Shown here one piece after another: positions 24,916 to 34,377 of a DNA stretch of 64,000 bases. A program made the translations under genes and the position numbers. The DNA lies in the NCBI GenBank assembly GCA_017522915.1, contig JAFWXX010000015.1, positions 1-64,000 of the forward strand, in the 5' to 3' direction. Below the pieces are notes generated by a model. The model had not been told where the DNA came from and did no database searches. It saw only the letters and a program-made list of their open reading frames with translations. This stretch comes from Bacteroidaceae bacterium (GTDB lineage Bacteria; Bacteroidota; Bacteroidia; Bacteroidales; Bacteroidaceae). The first letter of the stretch is position 1. Every line of letters starts with the position of its first letter.

Positions 24916-27228
24916 ATGAGAAAGACATTTTTAGGAGTAATGTTGCTAAGCTTAGCCCTATTCTCTTGCAAGGAACAGGCGGCGACAGGCAACTACAATG
25001 TGATTCCACTTCCTCTGGAGATTGTTGAAGGCGAAGGCGAAGGCTTTCTCCTCAATAGCAAGACAAGCATTGTCTATGAAGGCGATGAAGTAATGAAACG
25101 TAATGCTGAGCATCTTTCGGGCTACATCAAGGATTTGACAGGCCTTGAACTCGAAGTCACCGACAGCAAGAAGGAGAATGCAATCAGAATTGCTGTAGCC
25201 GAAGCAGGCGACAACAGCGAGGCTTACAAGCTTACCGTTGACAAAAACGGTGTCAACATCACCGGTGCATCGGCAGCCGGCGTATTCTATGGCATACAGA
25301 CACTGCGCAAGTCAATTCCGGCAGATGCTGGCGAGGTACTGCTCCCGGCTGTGACGATAAACGACAGCCCGCGCTTCTCATACAGAGGTGCGCACCTTGA
25401 CGTGTCACGCCACTTCTTCACACCCGACTCAATAAAGAGATTCATCGACATCCTCGCGCTCCATAACCTGAACCGCTTCCATTGGCACATCACCGATGAC
25501 CAGGGATGGCGCATCGAGATAAAGAAATACCCCAAGCTCACAACTGTTGCAGCGGAGCGCGACGAGACTGTCATTGGACGCAACAGCGGCGAATATGACG
25601 GCAAGCACTATGGTCCTTTCTACTATACTCAGGATGAGTGCCGTGAGATTGTGGCTTATGCAGCAGAGAGACACATTACTGTAATCCCGGAGATTGACCT
25701 CCCCGGACACATGCAGGCAGCTCTTGCAGCATATCCTGAATATGGCTGTACCGGAGGCCCATACGAGGTGTGGAAGATGTGGGGAGTATCGGACAACGTA
25801 CTCTGTGCCGGCAACGATGCTACCCTATCGTTCATCGAGGACGTGCTGGCTGAAGTAATAGAAGTATTTCCCTCGGAATATATACACATCGGAGGCGACG
25901 AGTGCCCCAAGACACAGTGGGAGAAGTGTCCCAAATGCCAGGCACGCATAAAGGCCCTGGGCATTAAGGGCGACAAGAAGCATAGCGCAGAAATGTATCT
26001 GCAGAGCTTTGTAATCAACCATGCCGAGAAGTTCCTCAACAGCAAAGGCCGCCAGATAATTGGCTGGGACGAAATCCTCGAAGGAGGCCTTGCCCCCAAT
26101 GCCACAGTACACTCATGGCGTGGCGTCGAAGGCGGCATAGAGGCTGCAAAGCAGGGACACGACTGCATCATGTCACCGACGACGTTCATGTACTTCGACT
26201 ACTACCAGACCAAATACACCGATGACGAACCTTTGGCTATCGGCGGATATGTACCGGTAGAGAAAGTATATTCATTCGAGCCGATAAACGATACTCTCAG
26301 TATTGATATACAGAAGCACATAATTGGCGTACAGGCCAACCTGTGGAGTGAATACATACCTACATTCAGCCACGTCGAATACATGGAGCTGCCGCGAATG
26401 GCCGCATTGTGCGAGGTACAGTGGTGCAAGCCCGAAAACAAGAACTTCGAAGAGTTCAAGCAGCGTCTTCTGCCGCTCATCAGAATATACGAGAAATACG
26501 GCTACAACTATGCAAAGCATATCCTTGACATAGAGGAGAAGTTCACAACCGATACAGAGAAAGGAGCTATCGTCATCGAATTCAAGACACTTGACAACCT
26601 GCCGATATACTACACCCTCGACGGAAGCGAGCCAACAGAGAAATCCCCCCTTTACACAGCACCTATTGAAATCAAGGAAAGCTGTACTGTAAAGGCAAAG
26701 GGTATCGGAGAGAGAGGCGAAACACGCATGTTCAGTGAAGAGATTTCATTCAGCAAGGCTACAGCAAAGCCCATCAAGCTGTTGCAGGACATTCACAAGA
26801 ACTACACATTCGAAGGCCCTATAACACTTGTCGATGGACTAAAGGGAAACCCAAACTATCGTACAGGCCGTTGGCTCGGATTCTGCCTCACAGACCTTGA
26901 AGCTGTAATCGACCTGAAGCAGGAAGAGGAGATAAGCACTGTTTCTTTCAACACAAGCGTTGACAAGGGCGACTGGGTATTCGACCTTATAGGAATAACG
27001 GTATCGGTATCAAACGACGGTGAGAACTTCACCGAAGTATTCAGCGAGAAATACCCCGACCTCACAGCCGAAGACGAGAACAAGATATATGGCCACAAGG
27101 TTGAATTCACACCGGTGAAGGCACGCTATGTAAAGATACTTGCACTATCGGACCGCGACATGCCTGAATGGCATCCGGCAAAAGGCATGCCGGCATTCAT
27201 CTTTGTCGATGAGCTTGAGATAAACTGA
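24916..27228 (+). CDS. Beta-N-acetylhexosaminidase (GH20), multidomain lipoprotein
   Basis: A 770-residue surface or periplasmic glycosidase that removes terminal beta-GlcNAc/GalNAc. A lipobox (LALFSC, Cys 18) gives a lipoprotein. Domains in order: GH20b (about 25-145), GH20 barrel (about 148-500) with RGAHLDVSRHFF, HITDDQGWRIEIKKYP and the catalytic Asp-Glu pair in HIGGDECPKTQW, a chitobiase C-terminal-like domain (about 530-615, PIYYTLDGSEPT), and an F5/8 type C-like domain (about 620-770, ending MPAFIFVDELEIN). ATG at 24916 is the start; a nearby upstream TTG is rejected. A terminator follows, so it forms a unit with the FKBP gene. Confidence 0.93.
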   Translation: MRKTFLGVMLLSLALFSCKEQAATGNYNVIPLPLEIVEGEGEGFLLNSKTSIVYEGDEVMKRNAEHLSGYIKDLTGLELEVTDSKKENAIRIAVAEAGDNSEAYKLTVDKNGVNITGASAAGVFYGIQTLRKSIPADAGEVLLPAVTINDSPRFSYRGAHLDVSRHFFTPDSIKRFIDILALHNLNRFHWHITDDQGWRIEIKKYPKLTTVAAERDETVIGRNSGEYDGKHYGPFYYTQDECREIVAYAAERHITVIPEIDLPGHMQAALAAYPEYGCTGGPYEVWKMWGVSDNVLCAGNDATLSFIEDVLAEVIEVFPSEYIHIGGDECPKTQWEKCPKCQARIKALGIKGDKKHSAEMYLQSFVINHAEKFLNSKGRQIIGWDEILEGGLAPNATVHSWRGVEGGIEAAKQGHDCIMSPTTFMYFDYYQTKYTDDEPLAIGGYVPVEKVYSFEPINDTLSIDIQKHIIGVQANLWSEYIPTFSHVEYMELPRMAALCEVQWCKPENKNFEEFKQRLLPLIRIYEKYGYNYAKHILDIEEKFTTDTEKGAIVIEFKTLDNLPIYYTLDGSEPTEKSPLYTAPIEIKESCTVKAKGIGERGETRMFSEEISFSKATAKPIKLLQDIHKNYTFEGPITLVDGLKGNPNYRTGRWLGFCLTDLEAVIDLKQEEEISTVSFNTSVDKGDWVFDLIGITVSVSNDGENFTEVFSEKYPDLTAEDENKIYGHKVEFTPVKARYVKILALSDRDMPEWHPAKGMPAFIFVDELEIN

Positions 27229-27245
27229 TTAGAATAGCATCATTA

Positions 27246-27277
27246 AAGCGGAGAGGTGCGTAATCCTCTCCGCTTTT
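27246..27277 (+). terminator. Terminator between the two GH20 genes
   Basis: AAGCGGAGAGG (27246-27256) pairs with CCTCTCCGCTT (27265-27275), followed by a T run. The second GH20 gene thus probably has its own promoter or depends on read-through. Confidence 0.8.
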
Positions 27278-27302
27278 GCATTAATAGGAAACAGAACTGC
27301 TT

Positions 27303-28925
27303 ATGACAAACTTTAAAAGAACGATACTGGCATTGATTATAGCTTCTGCTGCTATCATATCACCGGCCCAAGAGAACCTTTCGGCACTGCTGCCTATTCC
27401 AGAAAAAATCGAGTGCCGTACAGGAGAGAAAGCATTCGACCTGAAGTATGCTGCTATAACAATAAACGACTGCGAGGATTCTCCTTATATTAAAGAAGAG
27501 CTGGAAAGGATAATAGAAGAGCGTACCGGCATAAAGGTGTGCAGCAGCAAGGGAAAGAAGAGCATTGAGATTGTACTGTCCGAAGAAAAAGGCAAGGAAG
27601 AATACAGTATAGAGATTGACAGCAGGCATATCCGTTTTACAGGCGGAAGCGAGGCCGGAATCTTCTATGCTTTAAAGACATTCGACCAGTTACTGCTGGG
27701 CGATGCCATTAACAGCAACGAAGGCAAGGTTGCACCGATACATATCGAGGACTCGCCTCGTTACGGATACCGTGCGGTAATGCTCGACCCGGCACGCCAC
27801 TTCTTGCCCGTTGAGGATGTAAAACAGTTCATCGACCGCATGGCATGCTACAAATACAACGTACTGCAGCTCCATCTGACCGATGACCAGGGCTGGCGTA
27901 TTGAGATCAAGAGCCACCCTGAGCTTACAGAAAAAGGAGCCTTCCGCAATCCCAAAGGCGGCAATAACGGTCCCGACAACGGCTATTACACACAGGAACA
28001 GATAAAGGAACTTATAGAATATGCAGCCAAAAGGCATATAGAGATTGTACCGGAGCTTGATATTCCCGGACACTCGGCAGCAATACTTGCCGCATACCCC
28101 GAACTGGGCTGCCCTTTCAGGCATGGCGATGCAAAGGAGATAGGCAAAGTGACAAACATGATGCTATGCGCCAGCAGTGAAAAGGCATATAAAGTCTATG
28201 AGGATATTATACGTGAGGTAGCTCAGCTCTTCCCGTCGAAACGTATTCATCTCGGCGGTGACGAAGCTGCCGTAAAGGATAACTGGGCGCAGTGCGAAGA
28301 GTGCCTTGCACTCATGCGCTCTGCCGGCTACAAGAAGCCGTCGCAACTGATGAACATATTCTTCGGCCGAATGCTAGAGTATGTACGAAATAACGGGAAG
28401 GAGGCTATACTATGGTGCGAGCTCGACAACATGTGGCCGCCGGCAAACGACTACCTTTTCCCCTACCCTAAGGATGTAACCCTTGTCACCTGGCGCAACG
28501 GGCTCACCCCTAAGTGCATTGAACTTACGCGCAACAACGGACACAAGCTTATAATGGCACCCGGAGAGCATACATACCTCGACTACCCGCAATGGCAGAA
28601 CGACCTTCCCGAATTCAACAATTGGGGCATGCCTGTAACGACATTGCAGAAAGCATACGAGCTTGACCCCGGCTATGGTTTGAAGGATTCCGAACAGGAA
28701 CATATCATCGGAGTCATGGCAACGCTATGGGCCGAAGCTATAAAAGACATCAACCGTGTAAACTACATGTTCTACCCTCGCGGGCTTGCGATAGCAGAAG
28801 CTGCATGGAGCGGCATGGAACAGCGCAGTTGGGAATCGTTCAAGAAGCGTCTCTACCCCAACCTTTACGAACTGATGAAACAGGGAATAAATTTCAGAGT
28901 ACCGTTTGAAACAGGAGGCAAATAA
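27303..28925 (+). CDS. Beta-N-acetylhexosaminidase (GH20), compact form
   Basis: A 540-residue exported hexosaminidase with signal peptide (ILALIIASAAIISPAQ), no lipobox and only the GH20b (about 25-140) and catalytic (about 145-500) domains. Catalytic residues are visible in HLGGDEAAVKDNWAQC; HLTDDQGWRIEIKSHP and PELDIPGHSAAILAAYPELG are barrel signatures. It differs strongly from the upstream GH20 outside the barrel and lacks the C-terminal accessory modules, which suggests a periplasmic enzyme acting on shorter substrates. Preceded by a terminator, followed by a bidirectional terminator. Confidence 0.93.
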   Translation: MTNFKRTILALIIASAAIISPAQENLSALLPIPEKIECRTGEKAFDLKYAAITINDCEDSPYIKEELERIIEERTGIKVCSSKGKKSIEIVLSEEKGKEEYSIEIDSRHIRFTGGSEAGIFYALKTFDQLLLGDAINSNEGKVAPIHIEDSPRYGYRAVMLDPARHFLPVEDVKQFIDRMACYKYNVLQLHLTDDQGWRIEIKSHPELTEKGAFRNPKGGNNGPDNGYYTQEQIKELIEYAAKRHIEIVPELDIPGHSAAILAAYPELGCPFRHGDAKEIGKVTNMMLCASSEKAYKVYEDIIREVAQLFPSKRIHLGGDEAAVKDNWAQCEECLALMRSAGYKKPSQLMNIFFGRMLEYVRNNGKEAILWCELDNMWPPANDYLFPYPKDVTLVTWRNGLTPKCIELTRNNGHKLIMAPGEHTYLDYPQWQNDLPEFNNWGMPVTTLQKAYELDPGYGLKDSEQEHIIGVMATLWAEAIKDINRVNYMFYPRGLAIAEAAWSGMEQRSWESFKKRLYPNLYELMKQGINFRVPFETGGK

Positions 28926-28932
28926 AGAATAG

Positions 28933-28980
28933 ATGCAAAAAAAGATGTGCGCCATAAAGCGCACATCTTTTTTTTTGCAT
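28933..28980. terminator. Bidirectional terminator
   Basis: Arms 28933-28952 and 28959-28980 pair around the loop CATAAA with core GATGTGCGC, flanked by A and T runs. It separates the second GH20 gene from the convergent GH95 gene. Confidence 0.9.
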
Positions 28981-28994
28981 TAATACCGTAACTG

Positions 28995-31900
28995 TTACTT
29001 AGCCAGTTTCTTCACACCGTTCTCAATGTAAACCTGACCGGCAGGAGCACCGTTGATGCGACGGCCGCTAAGATCGTACATTGCACCGTTTCCCTTCTGT
29101 ACATCACCTGAAACAACAGGAGCAATCGCAGTTTCTGTTGTGAAGTCTATCTCAACAACATCGTCCTTGACGCAAGGAATGGTTGCTACATCGTTCACCA
29201 CTTCAACTGGAACCTCTGCACCATTTACAGTAATCTTTGCCTTGTCAAGTGTCATTGCACCGCGTGCGCAACGTACCTTAAGCTCAGCACCGGCATTGCT
29301 TACGATTGTAGCCTTTTGGCATACACCCTCAACCCAGTTGAAGTCAACAGTGAAGTTACCCATAGCCTTCATACCGGTAACGGCACCGTTCTTCTCCCAT
29401 ACCTTTGGCAATGCTGGAAGGATGTTAATGTAGCCGTGAGCACTCTGCAGAAGCATCTCTGCCATACCTGAGCATACACCGAAGTTACCGTCAATCTGGA
29501 ACGGAGCGTGGCTGTCGAAGAGGTTGTAGTAGATACCGCCCTGACCCTGGTCTGTACCGTATGTTGTAGAGTGCTTCAAAGCATTCTTGATGATGATGTG
29601 TGCATGGTCACCGTCCTGAGCACGCGCCCAGAGGTTAACCTTCCAACCCATTGACCAGCCTGTAGCAGCATCTCCACGATGCTTCAATGCGTTAACAGCT
29701 GGAACAAAGTATTCGCTCTCAGGAGTAATCTGGTCCATAGGGAAAAGTGCCATCAAGTGTGAAATGTGACGGTGACCTCTCTCACCTACGCTGTAAGGAG
29801 AGTACTTCCACTCGCGGAGCAATATCTCACCGCTCTTTACACCATTGAAAGGATTGCCCCAACCGCCGTCGTATGTCTCTGTATGAAGACCCTTGTCGGT
29901 TTTCTCAAGATAGAGAGCAAGCTTATCTACATCAGCCTGTGAAAGACCGGTATTCTCAACACCGAGAATCTCAATAGCATCTGTAAGGTTCTGGAACAGA
30001 TAGCTGATCATCTGCTGTGCATGTGCAGTACCGTCCTCGCTCTCGTTTCCGTGCTGCTCGGCACTGAACTCGTTAGGAGCAACGTATGTACCGTCATAAA
30101 CTTTGCGGTCCTCAATCAAGCGGTTAAACCAGAACTCGGCACAGCTCCACATAACAGGGAATGCCTTCTTCAGGAACTCCTTGTCCTGAGTATAACGGTA
30201 GTGTGTCCACAAGTGGCTTGTGTACCATACGTTTGCAACAAGATAGTTGCTGCCCCATGTACTCATACTGTTGTAGAGAGAAGACTCTGTAAGCACACTC
30301 CAGCCATAACCGTTGTTGTACTGTTTTCCCACCTCCTTCCAACCGTCGCTCTGTGCGCCGCGGATGATGAAATTAACGAATGGCTTGTGAAGGTCACTGA
30401 GGTTTGTAATCTCTGTTGGCCAATAGTTCATCTGGATGTTGATATTTGTGTGGATATCAGAGTTCCATGGAGAATCAGCACCCTTATCGTTCCAGATACC
30501 CTGAAGGTTATTTGGAGCTGCGATAGGCTTGCGGTTAGAGCCGATAGCCAAGTAACGTCCGTAGTGGAAATAGAGCTGCTCAAGGAACAGATGGTCGTTT
30601 GCAGTGCTGTTTGCACCGCTGTTGTTCGGGAAGTAATTGTCGATCAAGGTCTTTGTATCAACAGTAGGAGTTGTAAGACCAAGGTCGAATGTCATACGCT
30701 TTGTGATTGCAGTAAAGTCGGCAACGTGGTCAGCCTCAAGAGTTGCATAATCCTTTGCAGCAGCAGCCTCAATCTCACTCTTTACACGAGCGTTGACATC
30801 GGCTGGTGTCTCTGTTGTAAAGTAGTTGTTGAGAACCTCCATATCACCGTTGAAGTTTGTAGCACCCTTGAGGAAGAATGTAACCTCTGTTGCACCACTC
30901 ACTGTAATGCCGCTTGCTGTGCTTGTTACGGTGGCACCCTCGCTTGCAACAACGTGCATACGTGCTGCATAGTTTACAGAAGTCATTGCGCCTGTAAACT
31001 CTGCCATGCCCTCGTTATATGTAACAGTACTTGCACCGATGCCTGTACCAGGTTCAAGACGGAATGTAAGGTTCAAAGTCTCGTCACCCTCAACTGTGTA
31101 GTGACCTACGATAGTCTGGTCGGGAGCAGAGCTGAAGAACTTGCGTACCTGCTTTGTACCTCTTGCATTCTTGAACTCAACACCGGCAATACCTTCCTCT
31201 ATGTCGAGGTAACGTACATAATCGGTAACACCATCCCAAATAGCCTTGTCGTTATTCTGAATAATAAGAGAACCGAAGTTCATGAATGTACGGTTACCAC
31301 CACCGGCACCTACAACATTTGACGGACCACTCCACAATGTCTTCTCATTGAACTGAAGTTCCTCGTTATGTACACCGCCGAATACCATGCAGCCAAGTTC
31401 ACCGTTACCGAGAGGTAATGCATACTCCATCCATGGGTTGCTTACACCGGCAGCCTCGGCAGATGTCCTGTACCACAATGTATTAGGGTTCTTTGGAGAG
31501 AATGATGCGACACCCTCGATATCCGACACCTCATAGAAATACTCATCTGGGAACTGTGTGCAGTCAACCTCAGTCAAGAAGAACTTGCTGCCGGTGTCAC
31601 CTATTGCACCTGTGCTGTTCCAAAGAGCCAAATAACTGTTGCGGTCGTTCCAGTACTGGCTTGTTGTACCCTTCCACTTTATATAAGAAGGCTCGCCGTT
31701 ACCGAAGTTCAGAGTACCGTCGTACTCTATTGTATAGGCAGTTGTCGCTGGGTCAACCATCTTAGCGCGTGCACTTGCCTCACTGCCTGTCATACCGAGA
31801 ACCTTCGCAAGACCGGTAGAATAGTTATATACTTTGTAAGCACCTGAGCTCTGCTTAACGAAAGCCCAAATACCCTGGTTGTCCATTGGAGCATTCTTGT

Positions 31901-32648
31901 TTGTCAAAGCCAAGGCATCACCACTCATATATGTGGGATTCACGCTTACGTAACCGCCCTTACCATTCATAATGGTGTAGAACTTTGTATTTGCGTCGAA
32001 ATAGCTTACATATACGGTTGTACCGTCAAGTGTTACAACAGCAATCTTGCCATCTACAGGAATTGCAGTAAGAGTAGATTTGCTAACGACATTCTCTGTT
32101 GAGAAAGTTGCATCACCGGCATAGTTGGTACCTTCAAACACAACACCTGCTGCAGCATCAGTACCAAGGACTTTCACTGTATAGGTCAAAGGACCGGTAA
32201 TTACAGGCTCCAATGCCCAAGTTGCCTTTAGGTTAGAAGGAGCATCACAGAATGGATAATAAACACCACCAACGGACTCAACCTTGAAGTAATTAGAGCC
32301 GTTCATGATGTAATAATTACCATTACCTGCACTGACAAAGGTCAAAAGGCTCTTCTTTGAAAGGGCATCGACATTCCACTGCTGGCAATAGATGTAATAG
32401 CCACTCTTTGTCTTGAGGTAATATCCCGAACCAGATGCCTCGAATGTAAAAATCTGCTCATTACTTTCTGCATAAGCGGCCACAGTCACACCACCATTCG
32501 TGCCACTAGAATGCTCATCGTGGTTAGCGGCATTCAAGTAATTGCCGGTACCAACATCCTTGATACGGTACTCCTTACTGGTGTCAATTTGTGCCATTGC
32601 ACCCACTGTGAGCAACAGCGACAAAATAAACAACGTAATCTTCTTCAT
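28995..32648 (-). CDS. Alpha-L-fucosidase (GH95), multidomain, with C-terminal sorting-like tail
   Basis: A 1217-residue exported enzyme; GH95 members release terminal alpha-1,2-fucose. After the signal peptide (MKKITLFILSLLLTVGAMAQ) comes a ricin-like beta-trefoil region (about 20-150, EYRIKDVGTGNYLNAANH) and a second related one, then the GH95 N-domain (NPWMEYALPLGNGELGCMVF, LQFNEKTLWSGP) and the (alpha/alpha)6 barrel with NIQMNYWPTEITNLSDLHKP, YVAPNEFSAEQHGNES and FQIDGNFGVCSGMAEMLLQS holding the expected Asn, Glu and Asp. The last 30 residues (MYDLSGRRINGAPAG, then VYIENGVKKLAK) resemble type IX-like C-terminal domains. ATG 32648 is chosen for the signal peptide; a TATTTTTG box lies at 32727-32720. 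Confidence 0.92.
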   Translation of the reverse strand: MKKITLFILSLLLTVGAMAQIDTSKEYRIKDVGTGNYLNAANHDEHSSGTNGGVTVAAYAESNEQIFTFEASGSGYYLKTKSGYYIYCQQWNVDALSKKSLLTFVSAGNGNYYIMNGSNYFKVESVGGVYYPFCDAPSNLKATWALEPVITGPLTYTVKVLGTDAAAGVVFEGTNYAGDATFSTENVVSKSTLTAIPVDGKIAVVTLDGTTVYVSYFDANTKFYTIMNGKGGYVSVNPTYMSGDALALTNKNAPMDNQGIWAFVKQSSGAYKVYNYSTGLAKVLGMTGSEASARAKMVDPATTAYTIEYDGTLNFGNGEPSYIKWKGTTSQYWNDRNSYLALWNSTGAIGDTGSKFFLTEVDCTQFPDEYFYEVSDIEGVASFSPKNPNTLWYRTSAEAAGVSNPWMEYALPLGNGELGCMVFGGVHNEELQFNEKTLWSGPSNVVGAGGGNRTFMNFGSLIIQNNDKAIWDGVTDYVRYLDIEEGIAGVEFKNARGTKQVRKFFSSAPDQTIVGHYTVEGDETLNLTFRLEPGTGIGASTVTYNEGMAEFTGAMTSVNYAARMHVVASEGATVTSTASGITVSGATEVTFFLKGATNFNGDMEVLNNYFTTETPADVNARVKSEIEAAAAKDYATLEADHVADFTAITKRMTFDLGLTTPTVDTKTLIDNYFPNNSGANSTANDHLFLEQLYFHYGRYLAIGSNRKPIAAPNNLQGIWNDKGADSPWNSDIHTNINIQMNYWPTEITNLSDLHKPFVNFIIRGAQSDGWKEVGKQYNNGYGWSVLTESSLYNSMSTWGSNYLVANVWYTSHLWTHYRYTQDKEFLKKAFPVMWSCAEFWFNRLIEDRKVYDGTYVAPNEFSAEQHGNESEDGTAHAQQMISYLFQNLTDAIEILGVENTGLSQADVDKLALYLEKTDKGLHTETYDGGWGNPFNGVKSGEILLREWKYSPYSVGERGHRHISHLMALFPMDQITPESEYFVPAVNALKHRGDAATGWSMGWKVNLWARAQDGDHAHIIIKNALKHSTTYGTDQGQGGIYYNLFDSHAPFQIDGNFGVCSGMAEMLLQSAHGYINILPALPKVWEKNGAVTGMKAMGNFTVDFNWVEGVCQKATIVSNAGAELKVRCARGAMTLDKAKITVNGAEVPVEVVNDVATIPCVKDDVVEIDFTTETAIAPVVSGDVQKGNGAMYDLSGRRINGAPAGQVYIENGVKKLAK

Positions 32649-32823
32649 AAAATAAGTTTTAAAAGTTAGTATTAAGTTAATAGATTTTATCTTTTTATGC
32701 ATTATAATACTTCAATTTACAAAAATATAACATTATTTCGAAAATATCACATATTACTAGTTTTTTTACTACAAATGCTCAAAACAGCCTTGTCCCCAAA
32801 AGGGCCTGACATATGAGCGAAAA

Positions 32824-32853
32824 AATTGTGCCCCGTTTTTTCGGGGCACAATT
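32824..32853 (-). terminator. Terminator of the flavodoxin-like gene
   Basis: AATTGTGCCCCG (32824-32835) pairs with CGGGGCACAATT (32842-32853), loop TTTTTT, followed by a T run on the minus strand. Confidence 0.85.
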
Positions 32854-32859
32854 AAAAAT

Positions 32860-33474
32860 TTATCTTACGAAACTGGTTGAAACAGGCTCTTCACGTTCAG
32901 GATGTTCAATGCCTTCGGCATTAAAAGCCCTTAGCATCCATGCCATATTTCGTGCAAGAGTACGCATTGTCTGCATGCCTTCGGCATCCTGGACTACCTC
33001 ACCGGGAGCAAGGCCATGCACGCTGTTCCAGTACTGCGACGGCACAACCGGCATGTTATTGATTGTAAAGTACTTGTTCAACCTGTCAAAGGTTGCGCTG
33101 GCACCGCCTCTTCGGCAGACAGCCACGGCTGCACCAGGTTTATACTGCAAGTGTGCCTTGCTTGAAAAGAAGAGCCTGTCGAGCAGCGCACACAACGAAC
33201 CGTTAGGCCCGGCATAATAGACCGGTGAGCCGACAATAATGCCATCGGCCTCTTCCAGTTTCTCCCGCATTGTCATATACAACGGGTCGTTGAAGACACA
33301 ACGTCCCAACCCCTTGCACCTGAAACAGGCTATACACCCCTGCACCGGCGCCGTTCCTATATGCACTATCTCGCTATCTACACCCAATGATTCAAGAGTT
33401 GCAGCCACCTCGGATAGGGCGCGGTAAGTATTTCCCGCCTTACGTGGGCTTCCGTTTATAAGCAGAACTTTCAT
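32860..33474 (-). CDS. NADPH-dependent FMN reductase / flavodoxin-fold oxidoreductase
   Basis: A 204-residue flavoprotein of the FMN_red (WrbA/iron-sulfur flavoprotein-like) family. The FMN phosphate loop is LLINGSPRKAGNTYR at the start; GIIVGSPVYYAGPNGSLCAL forms the second flavin contact. A CIACFRCKGLGRC segment (about residue 45-57) carries four cysteines, as in related proteins that bind or once bound an iron-sulfur cluster. The ATG at 33474 gives the normal N-terminus. It follows the lipoprotein nitroreductase by 34 bases, so two flavin oxidoreductases are co-transcribed. Confidence 0.88.
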   Translation of the reverse strand: MKVLLINGSPRKAGNTYRALSEVAATLESLGVDSEIVHIGTAPVQGCIACFRCKGLGRCVFNDPLYMTMREKLEEADGIIVGSPVYYAGPNGSLCALLDRLFFSSKAHLQYKPGAAVAVCRRGGASATFDRLNKYFTINNMPVVPSQYWNSVHGLAPGEVVQDAEGMQTMRTLARNMAWMLRAFNAEGIEHPEREEPVSTSFVR

Positions 33475-33508
33475 AATCACATCTATTTTGAAACAGTTTG
33501 AATTCTTA

Positions 33509-34195
33509 TCAATCAACAAACTTCACCTTACCGAAATCACGAGGCTTGGCGACCGGTTTCTCGTTCGGGTAGCCCATTGCAATGCAGATGCAAAGTTCAT
33601 ATCCGTCACTGAATTCCAGTTTCGAAAGGACCTTATCCTTATCCGGGCTTGTAAGTATGAAGCGCACCGGACTGCCCAGACATACGGTTCCCAGGCCGAG
33701 CGAGTTGGCCGAAAGCATGATATTCTGCGACAGCAATCCGCAATCTATTGTAGAGAAATCGTAGCTTTTGTCACGTGCAATGAAGAGCCATACCGGAGCA
33801 TTATAGAAACAGCCGGCAGCACGTTCGTTGCCCGTCGCAGCCATAGCAGCCTTTATTTCGTTCTGGAAAGCCGGGTCATCGACTATACGCACCTCCCAAG
33901 ACTGTTTGTTCTGTCCGCTGGGAGCGTTTATTCCGCACTTCATAACCTCTTCGACGAGGGCGCGTTCTACAGGTTTTTCCTTGTAGTTGCGTATGCTCCT
34001 GCGCGACATTATGTTCTCTACTACAGCATTGCTTTCAACACCCTTGCAATTGCTTTTGCCTTCACACTCGCCCGAAGCACACTCGGTTCCATTATTGGTA
34101 CACTCTCCACACTCTCCTACTGACAGAGAACTGTTGCCGCACGACACTGCAGCCAACAAAGAGAGGCCGCATACAATTGTTCCTACAAGTTTCAT
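33509..34195 (-). CDS. Nitroreductase-family lipoprotein with cysteine-rich linker
   Basis: A 228-residue protein. The C-terminal 175 residues form an FMN-dependent nitroreductase domain (MSRRSIRNYKEKPVERALV, NAPSGQNKQSWEVRIVDD, SANSLGLGTVCLGSPVR). The N-terminus is unusual: MKLVGTIVCGLSLLAAVSCG is a signal peptide with lipobox (Cys at about 19), followed by a linker with five further cysteines (CGECTNNGTECASGECEG and NCKG). Nitroreductases are normally cytosolic, so this one appears membrane-tethered outside the cytoplasm, where the cysteines may form disulfides or bind metal. ATG 34195 rather than an upstream in-frame start fits the signal peptide. Confidence 0.85.
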   Translation of the reverse strand: MKLVGTIVCGLSLLAAVSCGNSSLSVGECGECTNNGTECASGECEGKSNCKGVESNAVVENIMSRRSIRNYKEKPVERALVEEVMKCGINAPSGQNKQSWEVRIVDDPAFQNEIKAAMAATGNERAAGCFYNAPVWLFIARDKSYDFSTIDCGLLSQNIMLSANSLGLGTVCLGSPVRFILTSPDKDKVLSKLEFSDGYELCICIAMGYPNEKPVAKPRDFGKVKFVD

Positions 34196-34329
34196 AAAAT
34201 CAATTATTGGTGAATCAAATAACATTTATGGATAACGTTGCAACCAACTGCATCCACATACAATATCTTCAAAAATAGCACACCAGTTCAACAGCAACAA
34301 AGAATTAACAGATTTTAATCGTAAAAAAT

Positions 34330-34357
34330 GTGAGGGTGACATCTATGCCACCCTCAC
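34330..34357 (-). terminator. Terminator of carB
   Basis: GTGAGGGTG (34330-34338) pairs with CACCCTCAC (34349-34357), with a T run after it on the minus strand (34322-34328), 20 bases past the carB stop codon. Confidence 0.85.
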
Positions 34358-34377
34358 ACTATCGTAATACTTAATTG

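Noticed and set aside
30021-31322. A 433-codon open frame on the plus strand inside the GH95 fucosidase gene
   Set aside because: It is antisense to a clear GH95 catalytic region, its product is cysteine-rich with no recognisable domain, and the minus-strand gene explains the codon pattern.
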